A stretch of DNA of 64,000 bases from Chitinophaga pinensis (GTDB taxonomy: Bacteria > Bacteroidota > Bacteroidia > B-17B0 > Aurantibacillaceae), in the NCBI GenBank assembly GCA_945860225.1, contig CAMAPT010000008.1, positions 1-64,000 on the forward strand, read 5' to 3'. A program made the translations under genes and the position numbers. The notes beneath the pieces are model-generated. The model was not told the origin of the DNA. It searched no databases and saw only the letters and a list, made by a program, of their open reading frames with translations. Shown here one piece after another: positions 44,256 through 53,850 of this stretch. Position 1 is the first letter of the stretch. Every line of letters begins with the position of its first letter.

Positions 44256-45141
44256 TAATTACTTCCCAATTGCCCCCAAATTTAGGTCCTATTCTTTTAA
44301 GCATTCCTTTTTGTTTCAGATTCTCAATTTGTTTTTGTACTGCTGATACATTTATTCCTAATTTTTCGGCCAATTCAGGTTTTGTGATTTTATTGTTATC
44401 GATGATTAAATTTAAAACTTCTTGTTGCCTATCTGTTAGTTTTGCACCAACTTTTGCACTACTTTTTGCATCATCTTTTGTTTGATTAATCTCGGCATTT
44501 TCTCTAAAAAAAGTTACTGCAAAAAAATCATTGAAATGAAATTCAGGCTCAGGTAATTTTGCTTCTTTTATTAAATCCTTTATACGGTTAACGCCTGTGC
44601 CTAATTTTTCAATTAAACCAGCTCTTAGCAGTAAGTCGGAAATAACAGGATTGCGAGATAAACTATATTTGCCAAAATCTTTTTCGGTTAAGCCTTCGGG
44701 TAAACCACCAGGATTAGAAATAATAACACGGTTGCTATAAATTTCAATCATAATGTGTGCGCCAGTTTCTAAATAATTACGATGCGCTACCGCATTCACC
44801 AAAGCTTCGCGTAAGGCTACCAAAGGTATTTCCAAAACATCTTCGCGCTTTAAGCCTTTAATGTGAGACGCCTCGTTTAAATGCCGTCTTAAAAAGGCCA
44901 GTCCCGAATCAATATTTGTAATTAAATCCTCTTTAAAATCTTTACGATCGAGTATATCCACTTTTTCAGTTCCATTAAACGCTACACAGGTAATTTGTGC
45001 TTGTTTAATAATAGATGAAGGGGTAGTTGTAAAAAAAAGAATACCGGCATTGGTAAAATAACGAGTACCAGCAACTTGTTTAACAACACCTAAACTGGAT
45101 AGAATATGAACTTTCCTTAGAAATAGATTTTTGATTATCAT
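44245..45141 (-). pseudogene. ATP-binding protein (AlbA_2/RecG-like family), N-terminally truncated
   Basis: A 298-residue frame with the HATPase_c_4-like core (REALVNAVAHRNYLETG, SNPGGLPEGLTEKDFGK, GLIEKLGTGVNRIKDLI) and a C-terminal winged helix (QQEVLNLIIDNNKITKPELAEKL). Intact relatives carry a Schlafen AlbA_2 domain of ~130 residues first. Here the frame opens at YFTNAGILFF-type sequence, and an in-frame TAA lies ~24 nt upstream of the ATG. It may still be expressed as a regulator in front of hsdS, but I read it as a remnant. Confidence 0.7.
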
Positions 45142-45580
45142 TAAACTAGCAGTCTTGTTTTATGGAGGATTTGAAGTGGCTCTCTAATGACTACATACTG
45201 CTATCAGAGATATACTTTGTTCTGAAAAAGAAATAATTTGACCTATTTTTTGACATTAATTAATTTATTTTTTACTTTGTGTAGAGTTTAACATTAAATC
45301 TAATTCGATAGGTGTAGATATAAGTATTAGACTTTTATTTGGTTAAACAAAAAATATCAACAAAATAAGAGTAGAAATACAATTTGAAATCTGAAAAAAT
45401 GGAAAAACAATGTATGTCGATAAAAATACAGATAGTACATTTTGATTCCAACTAAATAAAACGCAGAGGATTATTTAGAGGATTCGTCCAAACGGACACT
45501 TATAATCAAATGAATTCTATTAAAAACAAGTTTATAAGAATTACAAAAATAAAATACAAGAAATTTTTAAATAACCTAAA
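45142..45580. other. AT-rich intergenic region, no gene seen
   Basis: No supportable ORF, RNA or terminator. A stretch at about 45350-45410 (ATATCAACAAAATAAGAGTAG) is faintly like the dispersed repeat at 48241 and 49259. Confidence 0.4.
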
Positions 45581-46447
45581 ATGACAAATAAAAATTTAAA
45601 TATATCACTAATCATTATTATTTCTACGTTATTAATATCTAGTTGCAAAAATTCTGAGACAAATAAGGGTAATTCTGATGTTAATCAAATAAAACTTAAC
45701 TATAAAGAAGGTTATTATTTAACCAAGGAATACTTAAACTTTAACTTTAAAGATGAAGAAAGTCCAAATGCAATTGGGATAAATATTTCAAAATCTGATT
45801 CCATTTTTTCATTTGTAGATTTTAACTGCCAAGAATGTATGACTATGGGAGATAATTGGACAACTTCAAAATTATTAAGTGAAAGTGAATTTGGTTCTCT
45901 TTGGAGTGCATTGGAAATCAATAACAAATTTGCTTTAGTTGCTAAATTAAGGGGCGGTAAAAATGGCGATACTCTTTACTGGATTTCGAAGGAAAACTTC
46001 AAGATTTTAAATAACTGTCAATTTGATTTTATTGAAAAAGAATTAAATAAATATAAAACTTTACTATTTAATAAAATTGGCAAATTAGAATTTAATAACG
46101 GCAATTGTTTTCCTGTTGGTTGTTTTAGTAATGTTTCGTTTTCGATTGACTACGTTAACAATTTTGCCAAAGTATTTTATATGCTAGGAGATGAAGAATA
46201 TAAAGCTGAAGCTGAAATTTTTATTAACACTAAAGGGGAAGAAATGTTGTTATTAAAAAATATAATTAATATCAAGAATAACGCTCCAAAAGATAATAAA
46301 ATTGTTGTTGTTGAAAAGAATAAGGAATCATCAAAAAAAATAACTCTTTTCTTGTTAGATGAAGCATCAATTGAAAAAGTTGAAAATGAAAAGGATATTA
46401 ATTTTGACAACTATTCCGGTGCCTACTTTCAAAATTTTATCGAATAA
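45581..46447 (+). CDS. Hypothetical lipoprotein
   Basis: A 288-residue protein with a lipoprotein signal peptide (hydrophobic residues 8-20, lipobox LLISSC with Cys22) and a mature part of mixed beta/charged character. It has several Cys (FNCQECMTMG, NNCQFD, NCFPVGCF). I do not recognise the family. It is expected in the outer membrane or periplasm. Codons are very AT-rich, and it lies in an accessory island among other exported unknowns. Confidence 0.65.
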   Translation: MTNKNLNISLIIIISTLLISSCKNSETNKGNSDVNQIKLNYKEGYYLTKEYLNFNFKDEESPNAIGINISKSDSIFSFVDFNCQECMTMGDNWTTSKLLSESEFGSLWSALEINNKFALVAKLRGGKNGDTLYWISKENFKILNNCQFDFIEKELNKYKTLLFNKIGKLEFNNGNCFPVGCFSNVSFSIDYVNNFAKVFYMLGDEEYKAEAEIFINTKGEEMLLLKNIINIKNNAPKDNKIVVVEKNKESSKKITLFLLDEASIEKVENEKDINFDNYSGAYFQNFIE

Positions 46448-47272
46448 TAAAACGATAAGATATACATCTTAAGTGTTTAAATAAACATCTTATACATTTA
46501 ACCTTTATTTTGATCACAGTTTTTTCATCTAGTCAAAATAAAGTTTTATACAATTAACAGGTTCAAAGCTGATATATAACCAGTTGGCGTTTTTTATTAT
46601 AAGTATTCAAAAAAATTACAAGTATGTTAAAAAAATAAATTCATCAAAAAATACAATAATTCATTTAACGAACATAAAATTTTACAAACTAGAAAGAATA
46701 GGTAAAAGTGGTTAATACTTATTATTATTATTCATAATTTGAAATGTAACAAATAATTACTCATGGCAAACAATTAGTTGCCAAAGTTCATATGGAATAA
46801 AAAATTCTCCATGTTAAAAATTAATTAAAACCTCAAAATAAAGTGATGAGATTCTTTTAGTTGTGCTTTATATAATAAATTTCAATTACTGGTTTGCAAT
46901 ATTTTTCCTAAGAGAAAGTTAATTAGTTTTCATACAGATGATTCTATAATTTTTATTGATACAATGACCAAATGACAAGTAAATCCTAAATATCAGTACT
47001 TCTGAGTTTAATTCCCACATGTATAGTAATTTACAGAATATATTTTCTGATTTTTATCGATAAAAAAAGCTAAGTTATTTTTCCATTAAAGCCTAAATGA
47101 AAGATTATTAATAACCTAGATATGGCATTTATTTAATTGTATGATACCTTTAAGGAATATTATTTTCAAATTTATATAAATGGAAAAGTAGTGAAAAATA
47201 GATAAATAAATACATTTGTATACTATTTTTGAATTGATTTTAATTTTTTAAACTAATTTTAAACAAAAAACT
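46448..47272. other. Long AT-rich gap, no gene seen
   Basis: About 825 nt without a supportable gene on either strand; stop codons are dense in all frames. It may be decayed DNA. Confidence 0.4.
47224..47231 (+). promoter_or_regulatory. -7 promoter element of the MORN-like secreted protein gene
   Basis: TATTTTTG (TAnnTTTG), 41 nt before the ATG at 47273. No convincing upstream TTTG at the right distance. Confidence 0.45.
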
Positions 47273-48145
47273 ATGACCAAAATTAAATTTATTTTTATTG
47301 TGTTAATAATTTCATTTTCAATAAGTAAAGTCAAAAGTCACAGCCAATTTACAATTGAAGAAAAAAATAATTATTTAAATGGGCGCGCTGTATGTTTTTT
47401 TTCGCAAACTACAAATAAAAATGATGAAAATTCCCAGTATTACAGCATTTTAGATAAATGTGTAAAAGAATGTAACGGTATGTTAGTGTCAATCAAAAAT
47501 GTACATCAATTATCCGCCTCTTTTACCAGTCGTGGTTATGCTGCTTTAACGGATGAAAAAATACATAGTGAAGCAGATATGCAGCTTCATAAAGTAGTGA
47601 ATATAAAATGGGATCATGTTGTAAATCTTAAAATCAGTACGTTAACATTTCAATATTCTTGTATTTGTATTGAATTCGCAGAAGGCTTCTCCCCCACTGT
47701 TTTTTGGAATAGAACAACAAACTATAGTATAAAAAGTATTCAAGACCCAATGGATATTGATCCGAAAGATTTACCATATGATAACTATTTTAATGATAAA
47801 AAAAAAGGTCGATTTAGTATTGTTGTAAAAAAAGAACAAGCAAATAAATGTATAGAAGCAATAAACCATCTAATTTCTAATTCGAAAGAAAAAAATTCAA
47901 ACCTAACTACTGAACTAACAAGAAATGAAAAATGGTCTGGTGAATATTTAGAAATTTGGCACACCGACTCGACGGGGATAAAACAAGGTAGATACGAAAT
48001 GAGAGACATAACTGGCAAACTAATAAGTTATGGTGACTATAAGGATAACGTAAAGGTAGGTAAATGGTTAATAAACGGTATAACAAATATATATGGTGGA
48101 ATAGGCAACCAATGTTCTTGTTCAGGGTATCATGAAGTCTATTAA
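47273..48145 (+). CDS. Secreted hypothetical protein with a MORN-like tail
   Basis: A 290-residue protein with a signal peptide (about 1-20) and a first ~220 residues that I do not recognise. A C-terminal segment reads GRYEMRDITGKLISYGDYK and then VGKWLINGI, like one MORN/YwqK-type repeat. Such repeats occur in surface proteins and some toxin-related proteins. The function is unknown. It lies alone in the accessory island. Confidence 0.6.
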   Translation: MTKIKFIFIVLIISFSISKVKSHSQFTIEEKNNYLNGRAVCFFSQTTNKNDENSQYYSILDKCVKECNGMLVSIKNVHQLSASFTSRGYAALTDEKIHSEADMQLHKVVNIKWDHVVNLKISTLTFQYSCICIEFAEGFSPTVFWNRTTNYSIKSIQDPMDIDPKDLPYDNYFNDKKKGRFSIVVKKEQANKCIEAINHLISNSKEKNSNLTTELTRNEKWSGEYLEIWHTDSTGIKQGRYEMRDITGKLISYGDYKDNVKVGKWLINGITNIYGGIGNQCSCSGYHEVY

Positions 48146-48240
48146 CTTTTTTAGAATAAAAAAATTAGAATTGTGTTTTATATGTTCTAAATCCAAAATA
48201 TTGGTTTTTTGGTTAATGTTAAGATATTTATCCGCTCCCG

Positions 48241-48330
48241 AAGATTTGTAATTCGTGCGCTAAAATACACTAAATCAAAAGTTAAGTAGATAAGAAAATA
48301 AAATGTCAACAAAATATAAAGCTAGAAGCA
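48241..48330. repeat. Dispersed repeat C, copy 1
   Basis: GATTTGTAATTCGTGCGCTAA followed by AAATCAAAAGTTAAGTAGAT and AATGTCAACAAAATATAAAG matches 49261-49342 over about 85 nt with few changes. It lies between two unknown exported-protein genes. Confidence 0.7.
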
Positions 48331-48420
48331 AATTTTAATGAAAATTTCAATCCGAATTTTTGGTCTGAGGGTACGAAAGCAATTTTATATAATTAAAAAT
48401 AAAAATTAAGAATTGGTTAT

Positions 48421-49095
48421 ATGAAATGGATAATACAAAAAAAATGTATCGAACGTATTGCAAATACGCCCTATTTAGTTTACATAGGTGACAAAAAAAC
48501 AGTAAAACTTAACAAAATTAGAACGTTTAATTTAATTAACTTTCTTTTTGTATCAATATTTTTTTTAGCTTGTTCAGACAAAGATATTACTAACCAAATT
48601 GTTGATAATGAAAACAATGTTAATTATAATGATGCAACTAAGAATTCCCAAGGGCAGCAATTTGCAGAAAATACAAAATTAAACTTATGTGATTTATCTC
48701 CCGATCAAATGTTGGACTACTTGACAACAAAACACTTTACGTTAAATGGAAATGGAGGCGTTTCTTTTCTTAAAAAGGGTGATATAAAAATTAAGCATAG
48801 AGGGAAGGGATACAAGGGTAAGTATGAAATAATGACAAATAATAGTATAAGAATCTATAATTTACTGATAATATCTGGAAATTACAACTCTTCAAATAAT
48901 GATCCATATCCAGATTTGGAGCAGCGTGTCAACGAATACTACCGAGAGGATTACAAGAATAGCACTTCAAATAATCCTCCTTTACAAGGCGTTTTTAATA
49001 TGGACTGTGATGGAATGTTAAGTGGATGTTTAAGAAGCGCTGGAGGTCGAAATAACAACACGTTGAGAATTATGCCAAATGGTTCCTCCCAATAA
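48421..49095 (+). CDS. Hypothetical lipoprotein
   Basis: A 224-residue frame with a lipobox (NFLFVSIFFLACSDKD). The ~50 residues before the Cys are long for a signal peptide, but no ATG lies closer, so the true start may be a non-ATG codon or the N terminus may be disturbed. The mature region has GNGGVSFLKKGDIKIKHRGKG and a Tyr-rich middle. No family is recognised. AT-rich, in the accessory island. Confidence 0.55.
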   Translation: MKWIIQKKCIERIANTPYLVYIGDKKTVKLNKIRTFNLINFLFVSIFFLACSDKDITNQIVDNENNVNYNDATKNSQGQQFAENTKLNLCDLSPDQMLDYLTTKHFTLNGNGGVSFLKKGDIKIKHRGKGYKGKYEIMTNNSIRIYNLLIISGNYNSSNNDPYPDLEQRVNEYYREDYKNSTSNNPPLQGVFNMDCDGMLSGCLRSAGGRNNNTLRIMPNGSSQ

Positions 49096-49258
49096 AAATT
49101 TTTAGGGAATGAGAGTAATTCAGTAGATTAACAATGGAATAATTTTATAAAAGATTTTAAGTTTACTATAATTAATATGGATATTGGAAAATTAAAAAGT
49201 TTAAATGACTAAAAAAAAAATTTGATGGTGGAAATATAGCTGCATTACCTTGCTAAAG

Positions 49259-49342
49259 CGGATTTGCAATCCGTGGGCTAACATAAACTAAATGAATATT
49301 TAAGTATATGAGAAAATAATATGTCAACAAATATAAAGCAAG
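49259..49342. repeat. Dispersed repeat C, copy 2
   Basis: Starts with the perfect hairpin CGGATT-TGC-AATCCG (49259-49273) and then runs parallel to 48241-48330 (ATGTCAACAAATATAAAGC at the end). It lies just before the IS1380 relic. Confidence 0.7.
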
Positions 49343-49402
49343 CATACCATATATCTTATTTCGTAACAATTACCTGTGTTTATTGGGTTGATTTAACCAA
49401 GA

Positions 49403-50325
49403 TTATGCAATAGAAAAAACATGAGTTACTGATTTTTTAGTTACTATATCGAAGAAAGTATCTACCGATCTTCTTTTTTCTACAGTACCACTGATTTTCA
49501 GAGTTTTTATTCGAGCATGTTTTGTAACCCAAGTTACTAATGCAAAGCATTTAAATCTTAAAGTACTTAAATTGTCTTGGAACTTGTTCTTCAAGACAAC
49601 CTGACGAAAAAATGCCATTAGGTTACAAGCCATTAAAATGCTTCTAAAGACAGTCTATGTCCCAAAAAAATTATTTGCATGAAAGGTTTCTAAAGCAAAA
49701 TCATATTTTAGTTTGTTAATGTTGTTTCTAACCGCAACCATTCGTCGAAGTTTTTTCCAATTAGGCGATTGATAAAAAAATTCACACATCTCTGTTCCAT
49801 CTTTGATACTTATCCAGTTGCTTAAATGCCGAACTTCTTTTTTGATCGTTGGGTGAAATTTTTCAGCAGTTACTTAGTTGAGTTTTTTGTTTCTAATTCA
49901 CTCAAAAAATCATTACTATAAAAGCCACTATGGCAACTAACCAATCCTACTTTTTTGTTACTTAATAATTCCAATGTTTCTGCTAAAAATAATTTCGGAC
50001 TAATTGCTGCTCAATTATTTCTTTGACGCATCCACGCATTAACTATAGTCATAAATTCAATTAAAGGATGATGAGAATTGCGATCAAGTTTCTTTGGACT
50101 GTATGCTTTTTTTACTCCATGTTGTTCTCCATAACGAGTAACAACCGTGCTATCTAAATCTAAGGATACATTGTCAAATTGAATTCGATTTAAAAACCTA
50201 GGAAATAATGGAACAAAGGTATCTGTGTTTCTTTTCCAATCAAATTTATTAAAGAACTCATTATACGTGCTTCGCGCCGGCGCTTCCTTCCAATCAAATA
50301 TTTGCTTCAGGGTTTTGGTTTAGCA
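49403..50325 (-). pseudogene. Degenerate IS1380-family transposase
   Basis: The minus strand encodes a recognisable DDE transposase of the IS1380 type, broken by stops and frameshifts. In order: a segment with TLKQIFDWKEAPARS, LDLDSTVVTRYGEQHGVKKA with a catalytic Asp, KLDRNSHHPLIEFM, LVSCHSGFYSNDF, and a C-terminal LMAFFRQVVLKNKF-type end (49403-49633). The N-terminal ~100 residues are missing. It is a relic, not active. Terminal inverted repeats were not found. Confidence 0.8.
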
Positions 50326-50582
50326 TGAATTTAAATTAAAATAAGGTTAAATATAAAATGTAAAAAAATAGTACAAAAAACGAGTTCATTCATCCACTTA
50401 ATAAATAAAAATAACCGCTAATTTTTTATCGAGTTAATTTTGTCGCCAAACATACCTAAACTTGCCTACCGAAAAATACAAAAAAGTATGACTTTTTTCA
50501 ATTGGATTTCATTTCGGAACAATAATTAATGATTCATCTTTCAAAGCAATCCTCAAATCTTAATAAGATCACAAAAACAAAA

Positions 50583-50609
50583 AACCCTTAACTATTTTAG
50601 TCAAGGGTT
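50583..50609 (-). terminator. Terminator after tRNA-Phe
   Basis: Stem AACCCTT / AAGGGTT (plus-strand 50583-50609). On the minus strand it is followed by TTTTTTG-type sequence, 15 nt beyond the tRNA 3' end. Confidence 0.7.
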
Positions 50610-50623
50610 TCTGTTTTTAAAAG

Positions 50624-50696
50624 TGGTACCTCCAGGAATCGAACCAGGGACACACAGATTTTCAGTCTGTTGCTCTACCGACTGAGCTAAGGTACC
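50624..50696 (-). tRNA. tRNA-Phe (GAA)
   Basis: Acceptor GGTACCT / AGGTACC (perfect), D arm TAGCTCAGTCGGTAGAGCA, anticodon stem ACAGA/TCTGT with loop CTGAAAA (anticodon GAA, complement of 50661-50663), T loop TTCGATT. No encoded CCA. Confidence 0.95.
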
Positions 50697-50802
50697 AACA
50701 TATTCGGGGGCAAATGTAATATAAATATTTTAAATTCAAAATAAATATTAAAAAAATATTAATTTAAATGCTGATTTAATGCATTTAGTTATTTTTATCA
50801 AC

Positions 50803-51531
50803 TTGAACTTAATACTCGATATAGGCAATACTCGTATTAAAGCGGCCCTATTTGATGGGCAACGTTTTATGGAGAACCGTATATATAACCAGCCAAATGA
50901 TCTATTAGCTGATGAATTATTTTTATTTCAGGCTCAAAACATCCTAATAGGCAGTGTAGTCGACGGATTAGATCACTTTTATAAATCCTTAAGTTTAATT
51001 CGCCCAACTTTACTTTTTGAGGCTAATACCCCTATTCCATTAACTAATTGTTACCAAACCGTTTCCAGCTTGGGTTCAGATAGATTAGCAGCATCTGTTG
51101 GCGCTTACCATTTATATCCACATTCAAATGTATTGGTAATTGATGCCGGAACTTGTATTAAATATAATTTCACAAATAGCAAAAACGACTATTTGGGAGG
51201 TGGCATTTCGCCGGGAATTCAAATGAGATTTAAGGCGCTCCATCATTTTACAAGTAAATTACCGCTTATTGAGATTGACTCACACGACATCGATTTAATA
51301 GGAGTCAACACCACTCAATCTATATTGTCGGGGGTTGTAAATGGTTGCGTGGCCGAAATTGATGGACTAATTCATGAATACAAAACCAAATTTCCTGACC
51401 TCGTTTGTATTTTAACCGGTGGCGATAGTGAATTCTTGGCAAAACGGTTAAAAAATAGCATCTTTACGCACCAAAATTTGGTTTTGAAAGGCCTTAACGA
51501 TATTTTAATTTACAACCTTGAAAAAAAATAA
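50803..51531 (+). CDS. coaX: Type III pantothenate kinase
   Basis: First step of coenzyme A synthesis. The 242-residue product has LDIGNTRIKAALFDG (phosphate loop), GSDRLAASVGAY, VIDAGTCIKYNF with catalytic Asp, GGGISPGIQMRFKAL and LTGGDSEF. The frame is open to an ATG at 50779, but the family start MNLxLDIGNT is met exactly by the TTG at 50803, and a -7-like TATTTTTA lies in between. Either start is possible. First gene of a unit with the outer-membrane protein and lptC. Confidence 0.92.
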   Translation: MNLILDIGNTRIKAALFDGQRFMENRIYNQPNDLLADELFLFQAQNILIGSVVDGLDHFYKSLSLIRPTLLFEANTPIPLTNCYQTVSSLGSDRLAASVGAYHLYPHSNVLVIDAGTCIKYNFTNSKNDYLGGGISPGIQMRFKALHHFTSKLPLIEIDSHDIDLIGVNTTQSILSGVVNGCVAEIDGLIHEYKTKFPDLVCILTGGDSEFLAKRLKNSIFTHQNLVLKGLNDILIYNLEKK

Positions 51532-52981
51532 CCCTTATTCGTCCTTAAAATTTACATTTATTGCATTGGCTATATTTGTCTTGCATGTATGTTCGTTTTC
51601 GCAAATATTAACATCAAGTCCTTATTCCCGTTATGGATTAGGAGAATTAAATCTTCAAACCTTTGCGGCTCCCTCTGCTATGGGTGGTTCGTTTATCGCC
51701 TACCATCAAGATACCGTTGCGCCATTTTTCATCAACGTCGCTAATCCGGCGGGATTAGCTAGCTTAAAACTGAGTGTGTTTGAAGTTGGAGGGCAAGCCC
51801 AATTTACAAAAATTAGTAGCCAAAGTTCATCTGTAAATAAAAATAATAGTAATTTTTCTTATGCGTCCGTCGGCTTTCCTCTAAAACGTTTTGGAGGTGC
51901 TGCCTTTGGAGTAATGCCTTACAGCACGGTGGGTTATAAAATAACCTCAACACAAGAAGAGGCAAATATTGGAAGCATGAAGTATATTTTTCAGGGCGAT
52001 GGCGGCATAAATAAAGCATTTATTGGATTTGGGATAAAACCATTTAAAAATCAAATTTCAAAATTTCAAAACTCTGCCTTGGCAGACAGCTTGATTCAAT
52101 ACAAAAAAACATCCACCTTTAAGCGTAAAAAATTCGCGAAACAACTATTGTCAGAACTTTCGATAGGAGCTACCGGCAATTATTTATTTGGCACCATTAA
52201 TCAAACTACCGACGGCATATATCCTGGAACCACCACATATTTCAACACTAAAAGACAACGTTCTACTCAAATATCTGATTTTGGATTTAATGCAGGTTTC
52301 CAAACTCATTTCACCATTGATTCGGTTAAATCAAATGGAACAAACCGACTTCTGAAACAAAAAATAAAAATAGGTATTGGTTTTTTTGCTACTAACCCTA
52401 GTCATTTATCAGCTCGTCAATCCTCTATCATTTATAACTACGCCGTTGATGGTTTTGGGATAGAAAGAGCCAAAGATACCATTCTGAACTCTCAGGACAA
52501 TTCTGGAAAAATAACCTTACCATTAGAAATGGGCGCAGGTATTTCTGTAAAAAAAGGAGAATCTTTAACCTTATTATTGGATGCTGCCTCTACTAATTGG
52601 TCGGGATATACTTTTTTTGACTCTCCTTCCAGAACGTTTAAAAATAGTTACAGAGTTTCTGCGGGCATGAACTATGTGCCTAACAAATTAGCATACGGTC
52701 GTTCTAATTATCACAAACGAATCCAATATCGTTTAGGCTTTTCTTATTCCGACGGATATTTAGATTTAAAAAATACGCCTATTAGTAATTATTTTATTTC
52801 AGCTGGCTTGGGTTTACCGGTTGGTATAGGTCGTTTTGATGACATTGCGATTATTAATTTATCGGCCCAATTTGGAAAAATGGGGACTTTAAATAATCAA
52901 TTATTACAGGAACAGTATGTGCGATTAGTAGTGGGATTAACATTCAATAAACGCTGGTTCATTAAATATAAATATGATTAA
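51518..52981 (+). CDS. Outer-membrane beta-barrel protein (uncharacterised)
   Basis: A 487-residue protein with a signal peptide (about 1-30, ending SFSQ) and a mature part of alternating beta strands. It opens with SSPYSRYGLGELN and AMGGSFIAY, and the C-terminal strands end in Phe/Tyr. It resembles outer-membrane transport-like proteins found next to coaX and lptC in many Bacteroidota. The function is unknown. The start is a TTG overlapping the coaX end by 14 nt; lptC starts before its stop codon, so all are coupled. Confidence 0.75.
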   Translation: MKKNNPYSSLKFTFIALAIFVLHVCSFSQILTSSPYSRYGLGELNLQTFAAPSAMGGSFIAYHQDTVAPFFINVANPAGLASLKLSVFEVGGQAQFTKISSQSSSVNKNNSNFSYASVGFPLKRFGGAAFGVMPYSTVGYKITSTQEEANIGSMKYIFQGDGGINKAFIGFGIKPFKNQISKFQNSALADSLIQYKKTSTFKRKKFAKQLLSELSIGATGNYLFGTINQTTDGIYPGTTTYFNTKRQRSTQISDFGFNAGFQTHFTIDSVKSNGTNRLLKQKIKIGIGFFATNPSHLSARQSSIIYNYAVDGFGIERAKDTILNSQDNSGKITLPLEMGAGISVKKGESLTLLLDAASTNWSGYTFFDSPSRTFKNSYRVSAGMNYVPNKLAYGRSNYHKRIQYRLGFSYSDGYLDLKNTPISNYFISAGLGLPVGIGRFDDIAIINLSAQFGKMGTLNNQLLQEQYVRLVVGLTFNKRWFIKYKYD

Positions 52982-53555
52982 ACGCATATCTGTATTTATA
53001 CTAAATAATAAAATACTATGGCTAGTGTTGTGTATTTTCAGTTTCATGACGTCTTGCCAAACCAACCGAAATGAAGTTATGTCTATTGGAAAAAATAGCA
53101 TTACACCTCAGCTGAGTGGCAAAGAAGTGACGATGCTTTTTTCCGATTCAACCGTTTTAAAAATTCGACTACAAACCCCACAAATGCAAAAGTTTGAAAA
53201 AGGGGTAAAAGAACCCATGACCATAATGCCTAAAGGTCTTTTTGTAACCTTTTTTAATACTCAACAAAAAGTAACCACTACATTAAAAGCTGATTACGGG
53301 ATTAGATACGAACGAAGTCAGAGAATGGAAGTAAAATACAATGTTGAAGTAGTGAATGTAAATGGTGAAAAACTAAACACCGAACAGTTAACCTGGGACG
53401 AACAAAAACAAAAAATCGTTTCAAATGCCTTTGTAAAAATAACAACAGCCAAAGAAATTATTACGGGAAATGGATTGGAAGCCAATCAAGATTTTACACA
53501 ATACGAAATAAAAGAAATTACAGGCACCATAAGGCTTGAAAAAGGCGAATTATAA
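52974..53555 (+). CDS. lptC: LPS export periplasmic protein LptC
   Basis: Bitopic component of the lipopolysaccharide transport bridge. The 193-residue product has an N-terminal hydrophobic segment with a lipobox-like SFMTSCQTN and then a beta-jellyroll domain (STVLKIRLQTPQMQKF, KADYGIRYERSQRMEV, VKITTAKEIITGNGLEA), as in the LptC/YrbK family. It overlaps the upstream barrel gene by 8 nt. The Cys suggests it is lipid-anchored, as in some Bacteroidota LptC proteins (inference). Confidence 0.85.
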   Translation: MIKRISVFILNNKILWLVLCIFSFMTSCQTNRNEVMSIGKNSITPQLSGKEVTMLFSDSTVLKIRLQTPQMQKFEKGVKEPMTIMPKGLFVTFFNTQQKVTTTLKADYGIRYERSQRMEVKYNVEVVNVNGEKLNTEQLTWDEQKQKIVSNAFVKITTAKEIITGNGLEANQDFTQYEIKEITGTIRLEKGEL

Positions 53556-53557
53556 TT

Positions 53558-53767
53558 ATGAGTAAATTTTTTAAAATACTAGAAATCATTTGGCTTGCAA
53601 CCGCTTTAGCTTCTGCAGGCATATCTGTTTATTTTTTAATTACCAAAGATAACGACAGTGCATTGTACTTTACATTTGTCTTTATCATTGCCTCCATTAT
53701 GTATTTATTGAGACGCTATCAACGCAAAAATCAAGACAGATTAAAAAATAACCAACCTAGAAAATAA
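53558..53767 (+). CDS. Small two-helix membrane protein
   Basis: A 69-residue protein with two hydrophobic helices (about 8-28 and 36-51) and a basic tail (RRYQRKNQDRLKNNQ). No known function. It starts 2 nt after lptC and is very likely co-translated with it. Confidence 0.7.
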   Translation: MSKFFKILEIIWLATALASAGISVYFLITKDNDSALYFTFVFIIASIMYLLRRYQRKNQDRLKNNQPRK

Positions 53768-53850
53768 CCTTTAGCACAGCACATCAACATAGGTGCAATA
53801 CTTTGCAACCTGGTATTTTGTGAATGGCTATTTACCTTTAATTTTACACT

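Noticed and set aside
44095-44346. Plus-strand frame encoding a repeated LLDH motif
   Set aside because: It is only the translation of the 12-bp tandem repeat in an open frame and overlaps the ends of two real minus-strand genes.
49255-49290. tRNA-Cys-like anticodon arm (GGATTTGCAATCC)
   Set aside because: No acceptor, D or T arms can be formed around it; it is part of a dispersed repeat.
53768-53850. FMN riboswitch before ribE
   Set aside because: The gap is 83 nt, too short for the known structure, and none of its conserved blocks is visible.
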